DNA of 64,000 bases from Microdon myrmicae (Eukaryota > Arthropoda > Insecta > Diptera > Syrphidae): the NCBI GenBank assembly GCA_963931805.1, contig OZ007498.1, forward strand, positions 67,262,206-67,326,205, read 5' to 3'. Under the pieces are notes generated by a model that saw nothing but the letters and a program-made list of their open reading frames with translations, had not been told where the DNA came from and searched no databases. Shown here piece after piece: positions 44,244-57,289 of the stretch. Positions within the stretch are counted from its first letter, which is position 1. Every line of letters begins with the position of its first letter. A program made the position numbers and the translations under genes.

Positions 44244-44778
44244 AACGTTGCAAATCAAGAAACGTATAATATCAAGAATGGCTTGCAACAGGGAGCGGTA
44301 CTTTCTCCGATTCTGTTTAACATTTACATTAGCGACTTATTAGATGCACTTCCGCAGGCTATTGCGTACGGAGGCGATCTCATAATTTACAGAACAGCTC
44401 CGAAAGTTGAGAAATAGTTTAATACAGCGAGACTTCAAAAACGTGCAGCGCTATTGAGATGACTGGAAATTTAAGATCAACTTCCAGAAATTTGAAGCCA
44501 TCCTATTTAGACCCCCATTATATAAAGCCACGAACGACACAAGGAAAAACTGGCGAAAGTTAGTTATCGTGGGACCGCATGGAGATAAACTGGAAACCAA
44601 GAGTTTAGTTAAATACCTTGGCATCTGGCTAGATCAATATCTGTATTTCAACAGACATGTAAAGGCTGCTTTGGCCAAAGCGAGGAAAACTTTTGCTATG
44701 ACAAGGAAGCTATTTCATAGTAGCCAGTTTGGCAGGAGCGAAATAGTTTTATGCCACATGACGCTAATCAGGCCAATG

Positions 44779-45285
<507 letters not shown>

Positions 45286-45865
45286 ATATCGTAGACCAGT
45301 ATGGTTTAACATAGGTCCAAATTTGATGGAAAAGATTCGGGTGTTCGAAAGGAAGTGTCTCAGATGTTGTCTCAGATTATATCGAACACCGGAATAGGAC
45401 TATAAAAAGTATTATTTAAATGAGACTTTATATAGTGAAGCATACATAAACAGAGTGGGTAATTTTATGATTAAGTGAATCAGAGGACATATTGCGAGAG
45501 GAAAAAGCTCATCCAATGACCTAATTTTCCGCGCTTCTTATCCAAATACCCTGTACTATGAGAGCGTGCGTCGCAAGGATTTTGTTCCACCAGAGGCGTT
45601 CCTTGATTTGGAGATGAAAGGCCTTATACAGTATAGATCCGGAATTCCGCCGATCTATGATGTAAGTAGATCATCCGTAGACGGGCGATTGTACTACGAC
45701 AGGGAAATAACGCGCATCGAAGAAGAGCTCTTGCGCTTGGGTAGGGCTATCTCCCACAGAGACCGGGACGATAGTATTGGACAGCGTCAACAGTTCTGGT
45801 GGTTGAATGGCATATAAAGACCTGGATACCAAAGTCGGTACAGAATAACAGTATCATCAGTAACA

Positions 45866-46215
45866 TATTATGCCACGCCAACCTATCTCCTTAACCATCA
45901 ATCCTTATATTCCCCAACCCACATTACATATTTAACTTATAATATTAATTATGTTAAGCTAGATTAAGGTAGAGTTAAGTCATGTATTAGATTAGTTTAA
46001 ATTAAAAAATAAAAATCCTGGTTTTCTGACCTTTTCCAGTAAAACTGTTAATATTAAAACCTATAATACTCGAATAGTTATTCACACATTCACTTATGTT
46101 TGAAAAATGTTTAATGTATACATGTAAACAATTGTATCACTAGAATTATAAGTTAGCTGTAGTACTTAACTAAAAATGGATTAGTGATCAAATAAACACG
46201 GTATGTTAAAAAAAG
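45866..46215 (+). mobile_element. NLR-C 3' end fragment
   Basis: About 350 bp equal, in reverse complement, to 29829-30180: CCACGCCAACCT, ATCAATCCTTATATTCC, AAAATAAAAATCCTGG, a GTTATTCACACATTCA block and the end GTATGTTAAAAAAAG. It is a strongly 5'-truncated insertion in the tail of NLR-B copy d. Confidence 0.88.
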
Positions 46216-48837
46216 AAAAAATTCAACTTCGTATGTCACCACATCCGATGAAATACCCAGCTCGCGTTGCAGTACAACATTATCATAAAAGTAAAACTAA
46301 TATGATAATTGTTTTCATGCTCTCGATTGAACCCCGAATAGCTCTCCTTAGAGTATGACAATTTTAACAATGAGACTATTTTCCAGTTAGCAATAATTTG
46401 ATTTGATAAACATTTGTCTTCCATGCACGAATATTGCTCAACTGTTGAATCTCAATGTTCGTGCAAGTTAAAGGCTCATAAAATACCCCAAAATAAAATT
46501 CGTTGAAAAATTCGACACGCAATCAATAAGAACGCTACACGACTTCCCGATGTAATATCCTTCCGAAAAACAGAAAAAAATAATAATACGGCAATGAGTC
46601 ACACGGGGTTATTCAGGGTCGTAGACCGGTCTGTCTTGGAGAACGTTCTCCGTTCCATAGAATGTTACTTCCTAGGACCTACCCCAACAACCAAAAGTTT
46701 TTTACTACTTTCCTAACCACATAACAATTTAGTAACAAAGTGTAATTGGGGAATCCTTGGTACCAGTCGCAGGCGCAATTACCCTTTTTTGTTCTACTGA
46801 ACTAACAGCAAACCCCTAGGTTTGCTGGATAGAAGACCATGCCTGTGCAAAAAAGACGGAAGACTTGATGAACTTTTTGTTCAAACTTTATTGGCATCGC
46901 TCTCGTTTTAGATGCAGTCGAAATTTGATTAAACAGAAAACGATAACGTAATATTGTAAGTCAAAAGTGCCGCCGTTGGAGATATACTCGGTAATAGAGT
47001 CCATTGTGGAATAAACAAACATCCGAATGCACTGCGTGATTGGATCGATTTCCGACTGAATCCAAGGGGATTGGTGTTGTTGATGAGAAAATTTCCCTGC
47101 CGTAAGTGTATCTAGTCTTTTCTTTTCCTCTGCAAAATTATTTTTTTTGTTAAATTATATAGTTATCACATAGAGTGAAGCCTTATCAACTGCAGATGGC
47201 TAGTCTGATAGGTACGGTGAAAATCATTCCCCTACTTGAAGCGAACAAATCAACTAGAAGATATACATGTTCAGTTAGAGAATTCTGTCAGATGTCTAGA
47301 CAATATCAAGTGGACCATCGGAAGCATGTAAGCTGATTACAATTTTTTAGTGCTTATCGGAAATTCCAGGAAGCCACTTGTTGACAAATTATATGGTATG
47401 TCTCATTTATCTGCTTTATATAATGATTATCGAATTATTTAATTGTACGTCAATTTCAGCTTTTAGGAGACGAAACCATTACTAGATTTGGATTGTATTC
47501 CTGTTGTACTAAAATTATCATCATCACAATCTTATGTTTTACTTTACTCACTCTGCTTCCGTTAGTCGAATCACTTTTTCGAACAACGCATTTTCGAATA
47601 ATCTTCAACGGCGTAGCCGCAACGAGTCGAACACATGCGGATACGTGTAAGAAAATTTCCTTAATTAAATTGCTGCAACTTCTCTTATGGATCCTCCCGT
47701 AAAACGAATTTAATTCAAAACTAGAATTTGATGAAAGATTCCTCATCGAGGTATATTTACCAAGTTAAATATTTGGCATATGTCGAATTTTGTATTGTTT
47801 TATTTTATTAATTAAATATTTTATTAACGAGATAATTTAATAATTTTTTTAACTCAATTTATTTTATTTTATTCAATTTTTTAAATATATATCTCTTAGC
47901 AAAGCAAGCTATAGCCATAAGATAGCGACCCGATATGTTAATATGCAACTGTTGGTTTCTAAACGCTTGTAAACTCTAGGAACACTTGTGTTCGAATGGA
48001 GTTTCACAGTTTTCTTGCTCAGTCACCAAACAAACTTTGGTATATATTTGTATGTGCCATTGAGAGATGAACTGCAAATTACTGGACCTAACTGATTACC
48101 TCCGCGACGCAAATAAATTCGCTCAAAAAATATTACGGATCTTCGACGAATAGTCTCTGAGGTAGTATCTGTAAACAAAATTAAGGGCGTTCCACGCATC
48201 TTCTATTATAGTCACTGAAATGTCCATGTGTTGCGTTCTCAATTAACTAGATTGCTTCCCTTTGAATGCAATTGACTATGTCAAGCTTAGGAGGAAAACT
48301 TCAAAAACATGAGCAGTATTCGCGCATGGACCAATTTTGGGATGTAAATAGGAGAAGAAATTGACCCGAAGTGTAACACCTCTTAGCTCTGAAAACTTAA
48401 ACGGATGTCCTAGAAGCGGACTTGACAATATTCGACACATGTTTGTACCACAATACATTCCCGCTGACTGCGACGCCAAGTGAATTCATGACACGGCCGT
48501 TCATCGTAAGTTATAATGCTAACGCCCCATTCTTCCCACAAATGCCGTATATTGTGTCTTGTTTGCATCGAAATAAATGAGACTGGTCTCGATCCGGTAA
48601 GTCGAACTGACCGCATCTAAGTTCTCGAATCAAGGGGCATGAAAAAATCTATACTATTGTCGCCAAAGTGAAATCTTGTAATAGCAAATCATAGGGAGCG
48701 CGTCTCCTTCTGTTTAAAAGGACGAGGGTCTTGTTGTATTCCAGAATACTACCCTTATTCGCTTTAACACTAACTCATGTCCTTTCAAACACAACCCTTA
48801 AAACTACATCCTCACATATCTTACATTCTCAGTTAAT
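46216..48837. other. No recognisable gene
   Basis: 2.6 kb without family motifs. Short frames on both strands (for example 46236-46424 minus and 47456-47746 minus) have no domain I know. It could be unique host spacer or old repeat. Confidence 0.4.
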
Positions 48838-49007
48838 ACAGCACATTTCATAAATAAACAGACACAATATTCTATATCCAGTCACTTACAGCACATTTCA
48901 TAAATAAACAGACACTATATTCTATATCCAGTCACTTACAGCACATTTCATAAATAAACAGACACTATATTCTATATCCAGTCACTTACAGCACATTTCA
49001 TAAATAT
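48838..49007 (+). repeat. 50-bp tandem array
   Basis: Three full units and a fourth partial one of ACAGCACATTTCATAAATAA, then ACAGACAC(A/T)ATATTC and TATATCCAGTCACTT, almost identical to each other. AATAAA occurs in each. Confidence 0.92.
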
Positions 49008-49254
49008 GCCCCTTTTCATAACAAGCACATTTTTCATTTCAAAACATGGCCACTTTGATTTTCGTTCAAAGTTTATTCAAAATTCTAAGTCACAGAGACT
49101 TCTAGATTGTTTTGTTCAGTTTATACGCCACAGTCAGTTAGAACAAAATGTTCTATATAAACAAGTAAATTTATATGAAAAAAATAGAAAGAAGAGAGCT
49201 CAGCTTGAGATAGCTGAGTTCAATAAAATAAAAATAAAATCAAATAAAATATAA
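49006..49254 (+). CDS. Unrecognised 82-codon open frame
   Basis: The frame starts inside the last tandem unit and ends at 49254. It reads as a polar, lysine-rich C-terminal part (LYEKNRKKRAQLEIAEFN). It resembles no family I know. A stretch near 49295-49345 resembles the end of the S LTR (CTCTTCCCTCG...GAGGAAGCACGG), so this may be part of an S-type element. Coding is doubtful. Confidence 0.2.
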   Translation: MPLFITSTFFISKHGHFDFRSKFIQNSKSQRLLDCFVQFIRHSQLEQNVLYKQVNLYEKNRKKRAQLEIAEFNKIKIKSNKI

Positions 49255-49749
49255 TTAAATAAAAACTATAAGTATTTTAATAAATATAATAACCTCCACG
49301 CTCTTCCCTCGAAAGAGGAAGCACGGCGTTGGAGCCGTAACAGTCTCTTTGTCAGACCGCTCCCTAGTTGCTTGTTGCGGTCGCCACCATGGTTCTGGGG
49401 CCTCCAAGAAGAGTGACGACCGATTGTTGAAGTCCAAGTTTGATTGAATTAAGGACGATTTAATTTAATCAATATTTTATTGTTATTAAATACATATTCG
49501 TTGGCCCCCTTTACTTCGGACGCTAATCCAAAAAAAAAAAAAAAACGTAATCCTTTTATTACTAATATTTGACTGGCATTCTTAACAGTCGAACGCCAAT
49601 CCAAGGACCGATCCTCGAAGTAAAGATCCATCGCCCATTTATACAAATCTTCATTAAGATTTGTATACGAGAAACTGGGGAAAAGGATGGCAAATTGAAT
49701 CTATTTTTAGAAAATACACATCTAGCTACAATGCATATGAAAATACGGA
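49255..49749. other. Unassigned, with an S-LTR-like end
   Basis: 49295-49345 resembles the 3' end of the S LTR and stops in CCGTAACA. The rest, including an A run at 49530-49545, is not recognised. Confidence 0.35.
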
Positions 49750-50175
49750 TTATAGGAATTTAGAGATTGTGTGTACCCTTATTCGAGAATACAGTTTTAA
49801 GGGGTATCTTTGGAGGTAAATGTGACGAGGAGGCAGGAAAATGGAGGAAACTCCACAACCACGAATTGGAGGAGCTATACCGCAAACCTACAATAGTGAG
49901 AGTAATCAGGTCGCGAAGATTAAGGTGGGCCGGATATGTGGCGCGAAAGGGCAACGATAGGACCGTGAGTAGAATTCTTGACGGTAGATCAACGGGAAAG
50001 AGACCGGCAGGACGGCCGCGACTGAGACGGGAGGACAATGTTTGGTTTGACCTTGAGGAGATCGGATCGGCTGGTCAGGCGTGAAAGGAGAGTGCACAGG
50101 ACAGGGAACGATGGCGAGTCGAGTTGGTGAAGTCATAAACTTCCGAGTTTCTACAGGTAAATAAATAGTAATAGT
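49750..50175 (+). mobile_element. NLR-D 3' end with C-terminal domain
   Basis: The + frame gives LHNHELEELYRKPTIVRVI, RLRWAGYVARKGNDRTVS, GKRPAGRPRLRREDNVW and FDLEEIG, then an untranslated tail ending AAATAAATAGTAATAGTAG. The basic motif (GRPRLRxEDN) is typical of RTE-like elements. It is truncated 5' and directly followed by an NLR-A tail. Confidence 0.8.
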
Positions 50176-50177
50176 AG

Positions 50178-50290
50178 TAGTGCCTGGGAGTGCCAAACTG
50201 GATGACATCGGCTCGAAATCGGGACCGGTGGAAAGATTTGTTAAATAAGGCCAAGACCGGATCCCGGTTGTAGTGCCATTGATGATGAGT
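50178..50290 (+). mobile_element. NLR-A 3' end fragment
   Basis: LGVPNWMTSARNRDRWKDLL and LNKAKTGSRL, then GGTTGTAGTGCCATTGATG. It matches 42120-42230. Confidence 0.8.
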
Positions 50291-50580
50291 AGTATGTGTG
50301 TAGCGATTCTAACAGATACACACGATTAATAAGCGAAATAGTGAAGAACACGAACGAAAAATTGAATAAGAAAAATACATGAGAACCGCATACCAAGCGA
50401 TAAATAACAAAAAAATAATTCACACCAGTGGAATATAGTCGAGTTTGGAAATCAAATTCTAAACGCGGTCAGTAGCCTGGTGTGTAACGCTTAGGTAATT
50501 TTTTTTCGTGATTCGAGCTGTCATAGCGTCAGTTCGAATCACACGATCTTCTTCACTATTATTTCAAACGCTATATGTGT
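50291..50580 (-). repeat. V repeat, copy 5
   Basis: On the minus strand: TAGCGTTTGAAATAATAGTG, GTGATTCGAACTGACGC, GTATATTCCACTGGTGTG and GTATGCGGTTCTCATG, ending CTGTTAGAATCGCTACACA. Confidence 0.65.
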
Positions 50581-51297
50581 ACGCGAACCAAATGGACGTT
50601 TGGGTCGTTCAACACATGCTTGATTTGGTTGGGCTATGGATGCTTTGTCTGCATTCGTGATAAATGGACATGCATGTGAAGATATGCGTTGTGATGTTTG
50701 GATTACAAGGGATTTCTGGGAATTGATAATTGAAGATTTGGTTCAATTTTTCAAACATTGGATTTAATGTTAGTTTGGGGATTTATATGTATGGTATTGC
50801 AGGTGGATGTGTATGGGGATATTGATTAATGAAATATGTGTGGGGATGGGGGTGGCAGGGTTTTGTAGAGCACTACAATCTTACTACTGGATGATAGTAG
50901 CAAATCATTAATATGAATAGATGTGGCGCGATTATAGAAACTTGAGGCATTCCAGAACTACTAAAAAATATATCATAAAATATATACAACTGCGAAAACT
51001 CGAATTGACCTTTTTTCGAGGAAACTCAGTACCCAGTCGCAAAAGTGGAAAAATCCATGAGAACGCAGCTCCAGCTCCGGTAACAGTCTTTAAAATATCC
51101 ATTGCGAATAATATAGACTCCACATACGATGTGTTTGGAGATATAATAAAAATAAACAAATTGCTTGTCACTTAATTCATAAGAAAAATGTATAGCATTA
51201 CAAAACAATAATGAACAGCAAGAATAAAAATAACAATCCAAAAACAATTCACTCGGTGTTTTATTTACAATTGAATTTGCTCCGTGTTTCATTGTGC
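50581..51297. other. Unassigned spacer
   Basis: No gene recognised. TGTGGCGCGATTATAG near 50922 looks like an LTR-type start, but no matching duplication is found. Confidence 0.3.
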
Positions 51298-51679
51298 TGT
51301 AGCGCTCCGTAGTGTTCTTTGCGTTAGCAGTATTCGGCGGAACACTACAACATCATCGGCCATAAACATTCGTCCAACAAACAGGAATAAAATTCCGCCA
51401 AAACTGGTACGGTAACTGAATTGTTTTTTTCCCCCAGAAACATGATGCTTTGCCTGTAAAGAATTCTTTTCAGGGAGTTTTGAAGATGCATTAAATGCAT
51501 GAATGATGAGAATTCTTCACTGGGAATTTGGGTGATGCATTGAGTGTCCTCGGGAAGGGAATGTTTGCAGATGCTAATGCAATTGCGTTAGCGAAAAGCA
51601 AGGGGGTTTCTGGAGCTTCAGGACAGGAAGCTTTGGGGTAATTGGGAAGGTGAGTAGTAGCGTTAGAAGAACCGCCACA
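51298..51679 (+). mobile_element. ACC-type LTR-like repeat, 3' part (copy K)
   Basis: TGCATGAATGATGAGAATTC, AGATGCTAATGCAATTGCG and the end AGAAGAACCGCCACA match copies A-C. Its first part (TTCGGCGGAACACTACAAC, then CATTCGTCCAACAAACA) resembles 19.77-19.84 kb in copy J, linking the ACC and HP groups. Confidence 0.5.
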
Positions 51680-52734
51680 CCCTGAACAGGCACTACGTTG
51701 GTGATTGTGATTTTTCAGATGATAATACGTCCGAGCCGTCACGAAACACCAGGGCATAATTTGATGAAGGTCAAATGAATGCCCATTCAGGGGGTCATCT
51801 CACATCGACTCGCAGTTTATTAGTGGTAGTCAAGCCAGATAATTACCATCTCTACCCAGTTCACCTCTCTTCGGTTCAGTTCAGGTAAACAAGGTTCTTT
51901 TTTAAGAAGAGGCGTCTTAAATTCTTCTATTATCTTCCCACGGACAGTAAAACACATTTCTAGTAGTAATTTTTCGACTCGATCGAACGGAAATAACTCA
52001 TAGAGAGGTAAACCAGGTGGAATTGGTGGCTGTCGGAAGGTATGCGATTAATTCTTGGTGCGTTATCATGGGTTGAGAATTCCGGAGTTGTTTTCTCACG
52101 AATTTGGCCTTTTTGTCGAACTGTTTCACCCAAACGTAACATAATGTCTGCCGTTGGAATAAGTGTGTTGTAGTCGATGGACAAGTTTTTAACAGGGAAC
52201 AACATCAATTTTCATAAATAATCTAGTATTTTGCATTTTCGAAGAAAAAATCTCGGAGCTCTTGCATCAAGAAAGTAGTTAGTGTTTTCGGCTGTATATA
52301 ATATGAGAGGTTCTCTGTTGGAGTCATGTTTTCTTTATTCTTCGCATTAAAGTCTTACTAGTATTAAGACAGTATGTCCAAGTTTGCTGGCAATTCTACG
52401 GTTTCGAACGATCGATCACTTAATCCAGCAACACCCCACCAACTGAAAAGCATTAAGGTCGACTTTCTTAGTTGGGATATGGACAAAAAATTACTATTTG
52501 AAAAGCCAAAGTTGTCCAGTTGTAAAGGAATCAATTTGCAATGTTTAAGAGAAAAAACGGATTGCGAGTCCCACTATATGAGGTACGGCTAGATCATTTA
52601 ACCTAAGGAAACCATAAAATTCTCTGGCATGAGGGACGCCTAGTGTGATTAATGCGCAGCTATCCGATACTCAACTTTTGAAATGGTTCCCTCTCTCAGG
52701 GAATGAATCTATAAACCTGTCGGGGGCGAAGTAT
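51680..52734. other. Unassigned, with a TATA-like site and small frame
   Basis: TATATAAT near 52293 precedes an ATG at 52374 that opens 72 codons (SKFAGNSTVSNDRSLNP, then PKLSSCKGINLQCL). No domain is recognised. It could be a first exon or chance. Confidence 0.25.
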
Positions 52735-53782
52735 GGTGTGCCGGCGTAAGGCACTGGATTCACTCTCGTCGTTTGTTTCGAAATTTGTTTTTTTTATTGT
52801 TTAAGGTTCCTTAATTATGGGTAATTTAAGTACACTCGTTTACAATGAATTTTGTTCTTCTTAATCCTTAATACAAATTTAATTAACTGGTTAAAAAGCA
52901 CAGCGCAAAATGACGCGGCGAACAATAGTGAAACGGAAAACTGGTGATTGACTAAAAACTCGACTTTGTTTAAGCCGGGGGTTTGCACTCCTGTTAGGTC
53001 TTCGTTATGCCGTGGTGCCTACACGGGAACTGGTTCGCATTCCTCCACAACTTTACTTCTGCCCAAAATCTGTGTCGTCGACGGTTTGACCTGTTCACTA
53101 GATAGTTAATGAAATGCCCACTCCCTTTATTCTTATTTTGTTTTTCTGATTCAACTAAAAGATATAAGATTTTGCATATGCGTTTAATTTATTCAGCACA
53201 CTGTCATTTAACACATAAGGATTAATAGACTTTAATTTATTTGAACTTAATTCAACTTCGAGATGTTGTTCAGTCATACGTAAGGATATACATTTAATTT
53301 GTTCAACAACTATCATTTAACACATAACGAATAATACTGTCATTTAACACATAACGAATAATACTGTCATTCAACACATAAGGATTATTAGACTGTAATT
53401 CACTTTAACTTAAGCACACGTATACGGGAATTCATTTACCAAATTGGTTGTGTTTCGCGACTACTAGTCCGACCGGGTGACTCACACACGATTCAATGAA
53501 AGAAAAACCGACTCCTGGTGTTCAAGCTCGAGTTGACTCGGTGGCTGTTGAAACAAGACTCCTTGTTTTTTTGCTTAACGTGGAGTGCCGACTTCACTCC
53601 ACGGAATCAGTTTTAAGATTGGTTTGGTCATCGAAGACGACAATATAGCGAAAATCATCCATCGCCTCGGTGCCCACAAGGGATGATTTACGCGAAACAA
53701 ACACGATGATTGCCTCTGTTGCTCATGGTGTGTGTGTCCACAAGTATGCGGACCGTGGGTCGACCGAATCCACATTAGATGG
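52735..53782 (+). repeat. Possible HP-related sequence with a 27-bp array
   Basis: GTGCCGGCGTAAGGCAC and GGATTCACTC resemble the loop of the HP start (GGCGTAAG..., GGGTTCAG). Repeats of CTGTCATTTAACACATAA with CGAATAATA (27-bp period) lie at 53311-53390, with relatives at 53201 and 53301. Only weakly supported. Confidence 0.35.
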
Positions 53783-54539
53783 TATAGCGTTAAGCAAGGA
53801 TAGTGAAGAAGGTGAATTGAACACACGATGAAACGATTGAAAAGCGAAGCAGTGAAGCATCAGACTACTGACCGTGTTTGGAATTTGATTTCCAAACTCG
53901 AGTATATTCCACTGGTGTGAATTATTTTTTTTTTTTTATTTTATCGCTTGGTATACGGTTCTGATGCATTTTACTTATTCGATTTTTTCGTTCGTGTTCC
54001 TCACTATTTTTGCTTGTGAATTTGTGTGTGTCTGTTAGAGTTGCCACACCACCCCTTTCCCAGAAACTTCGTTACGATCAGATTCGGTGCGAGCGACGAG
54101 CGAACGAGAGAATGTCGGAGTGCGAGCGATGAGCGAACGAGAGAATGTCGGTCAAGCCAAGCGAGTGTGCCTTGGTGCTCTATGCAGAAGTCATGATTGC
54201 GTGTGTGAAGTTCTGTTTACTACGGGGAGTGTGTGTGTGCTGCGTCGTGTACAGATCACGTCGTAGTCACCAATTATAGCGTTAAGCAAGGATAGTGAAG
54301 AAGGTGAATTGAACACACGATGAAACGATTGAAAAGCGAAGCAGTGAAGCATCAGACTACTGACCGTGTTTGGAATTTGATTTCCAAACTCGAGTATATT
54401 CCACTGGTGTGAATTATTTTTTTTTTTTATTTTATCGCTTGGTATACGGTTCTGATGCATTTTACTTATTCGATTTTTTCGTTCGTGTTCCTCACTATTT
54501 TTGCTTGTGAATTTGTGTGTATCTGTTAGAGTTGCCACA
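53783..54539 (+). repeat. V repeats, copies 6 and 7, recent tandem duplication
   Basis: 53783-54048 and 54275-54539 are almost identical (period 492), from TATAGCGTTAAGCAAGG to CTGTTAGAGTTGCCACA. The intervening 54049-54274 is the missing first half of a full V unit (compare 13495-13760). So one and a half units stand in tandem. The middle has a doubled GAGCGAACGAGAGAATGTCG. Confidence 0.8.
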
Positions 54540-55104
54540 ATGGCATGGTTGCAGCTGGTGCAATTATATTGAAGTAGATATTTAATGTTTACACCATCAG
54601 CAACTGCGGACAGCATTTATGCTGATCGTGCACATCTTACAGGCATCTCCCAGCAGTCGAATTCTCGCTGGTAATTTTCCATTTTTGAGAACTCCTTTGG
54701 CGGTTAGCCGTATGCCATAATGTATTTGTCGATCGGATGACTGACCGGTGTGGACATAGATAAAAGAAAGGAAAAGAAGAAATATCTCCTGCACGTGCGT
54801 GGCAGACTCATCAGGAGATGTTTCATCGATGTGGTTCAGGTAATGTTGGTTGCTTGATGGTGCAACCAAATTGCTTTTAAGGCACATGATGCGTTTTATG
54901 CGACCATGCCCTTGTCGAAAAATACCTATTTGTTGATGATGGATTTTATATCAGTGAAAATCATAGATTTACAGCTTTTTGGGTGATAGTTGGGCAACTA
55001 TGTAAAGGTAAGTACATGCCTTCCAGTTTTTTGGTGCTCTAGGTAGCAGTCTCTTGGCTAATTAATGGGAAGGTAAGTAGTGGCGCTCAAAAGAACCGCC
55101 ACAT
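54540..55104 (+). mobile_element. ACC-type LTR-like repeat end (copy W)
   Basis: It ends GGTAAGTAGTGGCGCTCAAA then AGAACCGCCACA, where GTGGCG and CGCCAC form a terminal stem. Upstream the match to the other ACC copies is weak, so only the end is secure. Confidence 0.45.
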
Positions 55105-55880
55105 CCCTCCGTGTATGAAACGCGACTCGACAATGTACGCAACCCCGTGAGGTCAGCGGGGGGCGGGAGAAGACACAACCGCCATGTCAATTCACTAAGA
55201 AAAGAAATTCGACCGGCGGTACGGGCTCTCTTAATTTAGGGTGTGTTCCTCTTACAAGAGAAACGTGAAGCGTCTCTTTGGGGTAGGTAACCGGATCTCA
55301 TAGAGGAGATCATGATGGTATTCATGTATGTGTGAACATTGGTTATTTCATGGGACAAGGTCATGAGAACGAAGCTGAAACAATCAAAAGGGATAATGGG
55401 CATCAATGAGATCTGAGTTCGGCTAAGTAAACAAGCCGTATCTCATTGGGTGCTAATAGATTTCTGTTTGCTTATGGGAAACGGGTCCAAAAAAATTAAA
55501 GAAATTGGTTTTAACGTCTATTGCGCTAATTGTATGCAGCTGCATCAATAAGCCGCTAGGAGTTGCTTTGTCGTTGGGTGAAAGGGTCGCCAGCCAGTGT
55601 GTATGTAAGGAAATTTATTGTACACATGGTGAGGCTGGGAATAGGCGACGCAATGATCATTATCCCTGGTTATGATGGTTACATTATATGTGAACCGAAT
55701 TGTTTCTTTTCAGGAATTCATCTAGGGAAAATGCATATGGTAAGGTTGGGATTTGCTTGGCAACCGAAGGTGCCGAATTGGGTTTTGGATTTATGATTGT
55801 ATAAGCTGGACAGAATTCTTGTAAGGAATTTTGAATGCGAATTGATGCATGAAAGGTGAGAATTCGTTTTAGGTTATGCG
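55105..55880 (+). mobile_element. ACC-type LTR-like repeat, copy B (partial)
   Basis: Ordered blocks: ACAAGAGAAACGTGAAGCG, GGAGATCATGATGGTAT, GCGCTAATTGTATGCAGCTG, GGTCGCCAGCCAGTGTG, CGAAGGTGCCGAATTGGG and GATGCATGAAAGGTGAG, as in copy A (4310-5870). The terminal part is missing. The first 130 bases are not matched. Confidence 0.6.
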
Positions 55881-56754
55881 TTAGATAACCTTGATGCTTT
55901 ATCGCAGCAGCCTTTTCTTTTGAAGGATTATTAATATAGCCTATTGTAAGGCATTCGAAGAACACTTTGACATATTAAATGTGTGTACCACCCACAAATA
56001 AACTACGGCTATCCGTCTGATGCAAAATTGGAACTACAATTTATACATAATATCACACAACCGAACTAATAATTTGCAATGTACAATATTTAGAGTAACC
56101 CAAACAAGGTAGGACCTTATATGGAGGACTACTTCCCTTTAATTCAACTCAAAAATAAATGTTACATTTTTGATCAACGAAAGTTTAAAACGTTTTGTTT
56201 AATTTTTTTTTTCCAATTCAGTACAATATATTCCACTCAGTAAAAATCACTATTAAGTTTATAGTTTAACTTTTTCACAATTAAAACACTAATAAGTTTA
56301 TAGTTTAATGTTTGCTAAATTTAAATTTTTCAAACTTTATTTTGGTTTGTTTGTTTGTAGGGAAGATCGACAACAGTGAGCATTGAAAGACTCAAATCTT
56401 GTATTTAGCGAGAAGCAGGTAATACTTAGACAGGAGCATGTGAAACTGCTCGCTGAGTTGAACACATAAGAACATCCTGCGATCAGGCGAGATACACAAA
56501 ATACAGAAGTAGTGGCTTCTACTTTCGTTTACCACAACCTAGGTCCTGCGCAGACCAACAAGACGGCGTGAGGCGTATGAACAACTCAGAAGTAAAGATG
56601 AAAGATTGGTGTTAGAAGCAAAAAAATCTCGTGTGACTCAACCGACAATAATGAAAGTCAAAGAAAGACATCAAATTAGGAAGAGCAGACGTGGAAATGG
56701 CCTCAGTTAAACCGACGTTACGCCGTTTTCCATTCGGTTGGTTATTCCTATTCT
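55881..56754. other. Unassigned spacer
   Basis: AT-rich with no recognised gene. Confidence 0.35.
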
Positions 56755-57200
56755 ACTTCCATCTATCTATTTATTGGCCTATAGGAACCTGGAAATTCAT
56801 GACCTCACCGACCCGGCTGTACCATCATTCCCTATCCTGTGCACTTCCCTTCCACGCTTTACCATCTGATCCGATCTCGCCAAGGTCAAACCTTACATTG
56901 TCCTCCCATCTCCGTCGCGGCCGTCCTACCGGTCTCTTTTCTGTTCGTCTACCGACGTACGGTCCTATCATTACCCATTCACGCCACATGCCCAGCCTAT
57001 CTTAACCTTCGTGTCCTGATCAGTCTCACTATTGTAGGTTTGCTCTTCCAAATTCGCGGTTGTGCAGATTCCTCCATTGTCGTGCCTTCTCATTATATTT
57101 ACCGCCAAAGATACCCCTTAAAACTTTATTCTCAAATACGCGGAATTTGTTTTCTTCCCATTTTAGGAGCGCCCATGTTTCGCATCCGTATAGAGCTGTG
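56755..57200 (-). mobile_element. NLR-D 3' end fragment
   Basis: Reverse complement of 49780-50165: the tail, the GRPRRRWEDN-type codons and the WAWHVA-type codons in broken frames. It is followed by an A-rich stretch (57255-57280). Confidence 0.75.
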
Positions 57201-57289
57201 GGTAGTATTTACCACCCCCACAACACTATCTTGCGCACTAAATTGTTCCTCAAGAAAAAAGAAAAAAAAGAAAAAAAAACACCCTAATA

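Noticed and set aside
50922..51679. One LTR from TGTGGCGCG (50922) to CCGCCACA (51679)
   Set aside because: No flanking duplication and no internal match over the first part; only the 3' part fits the ACC family.
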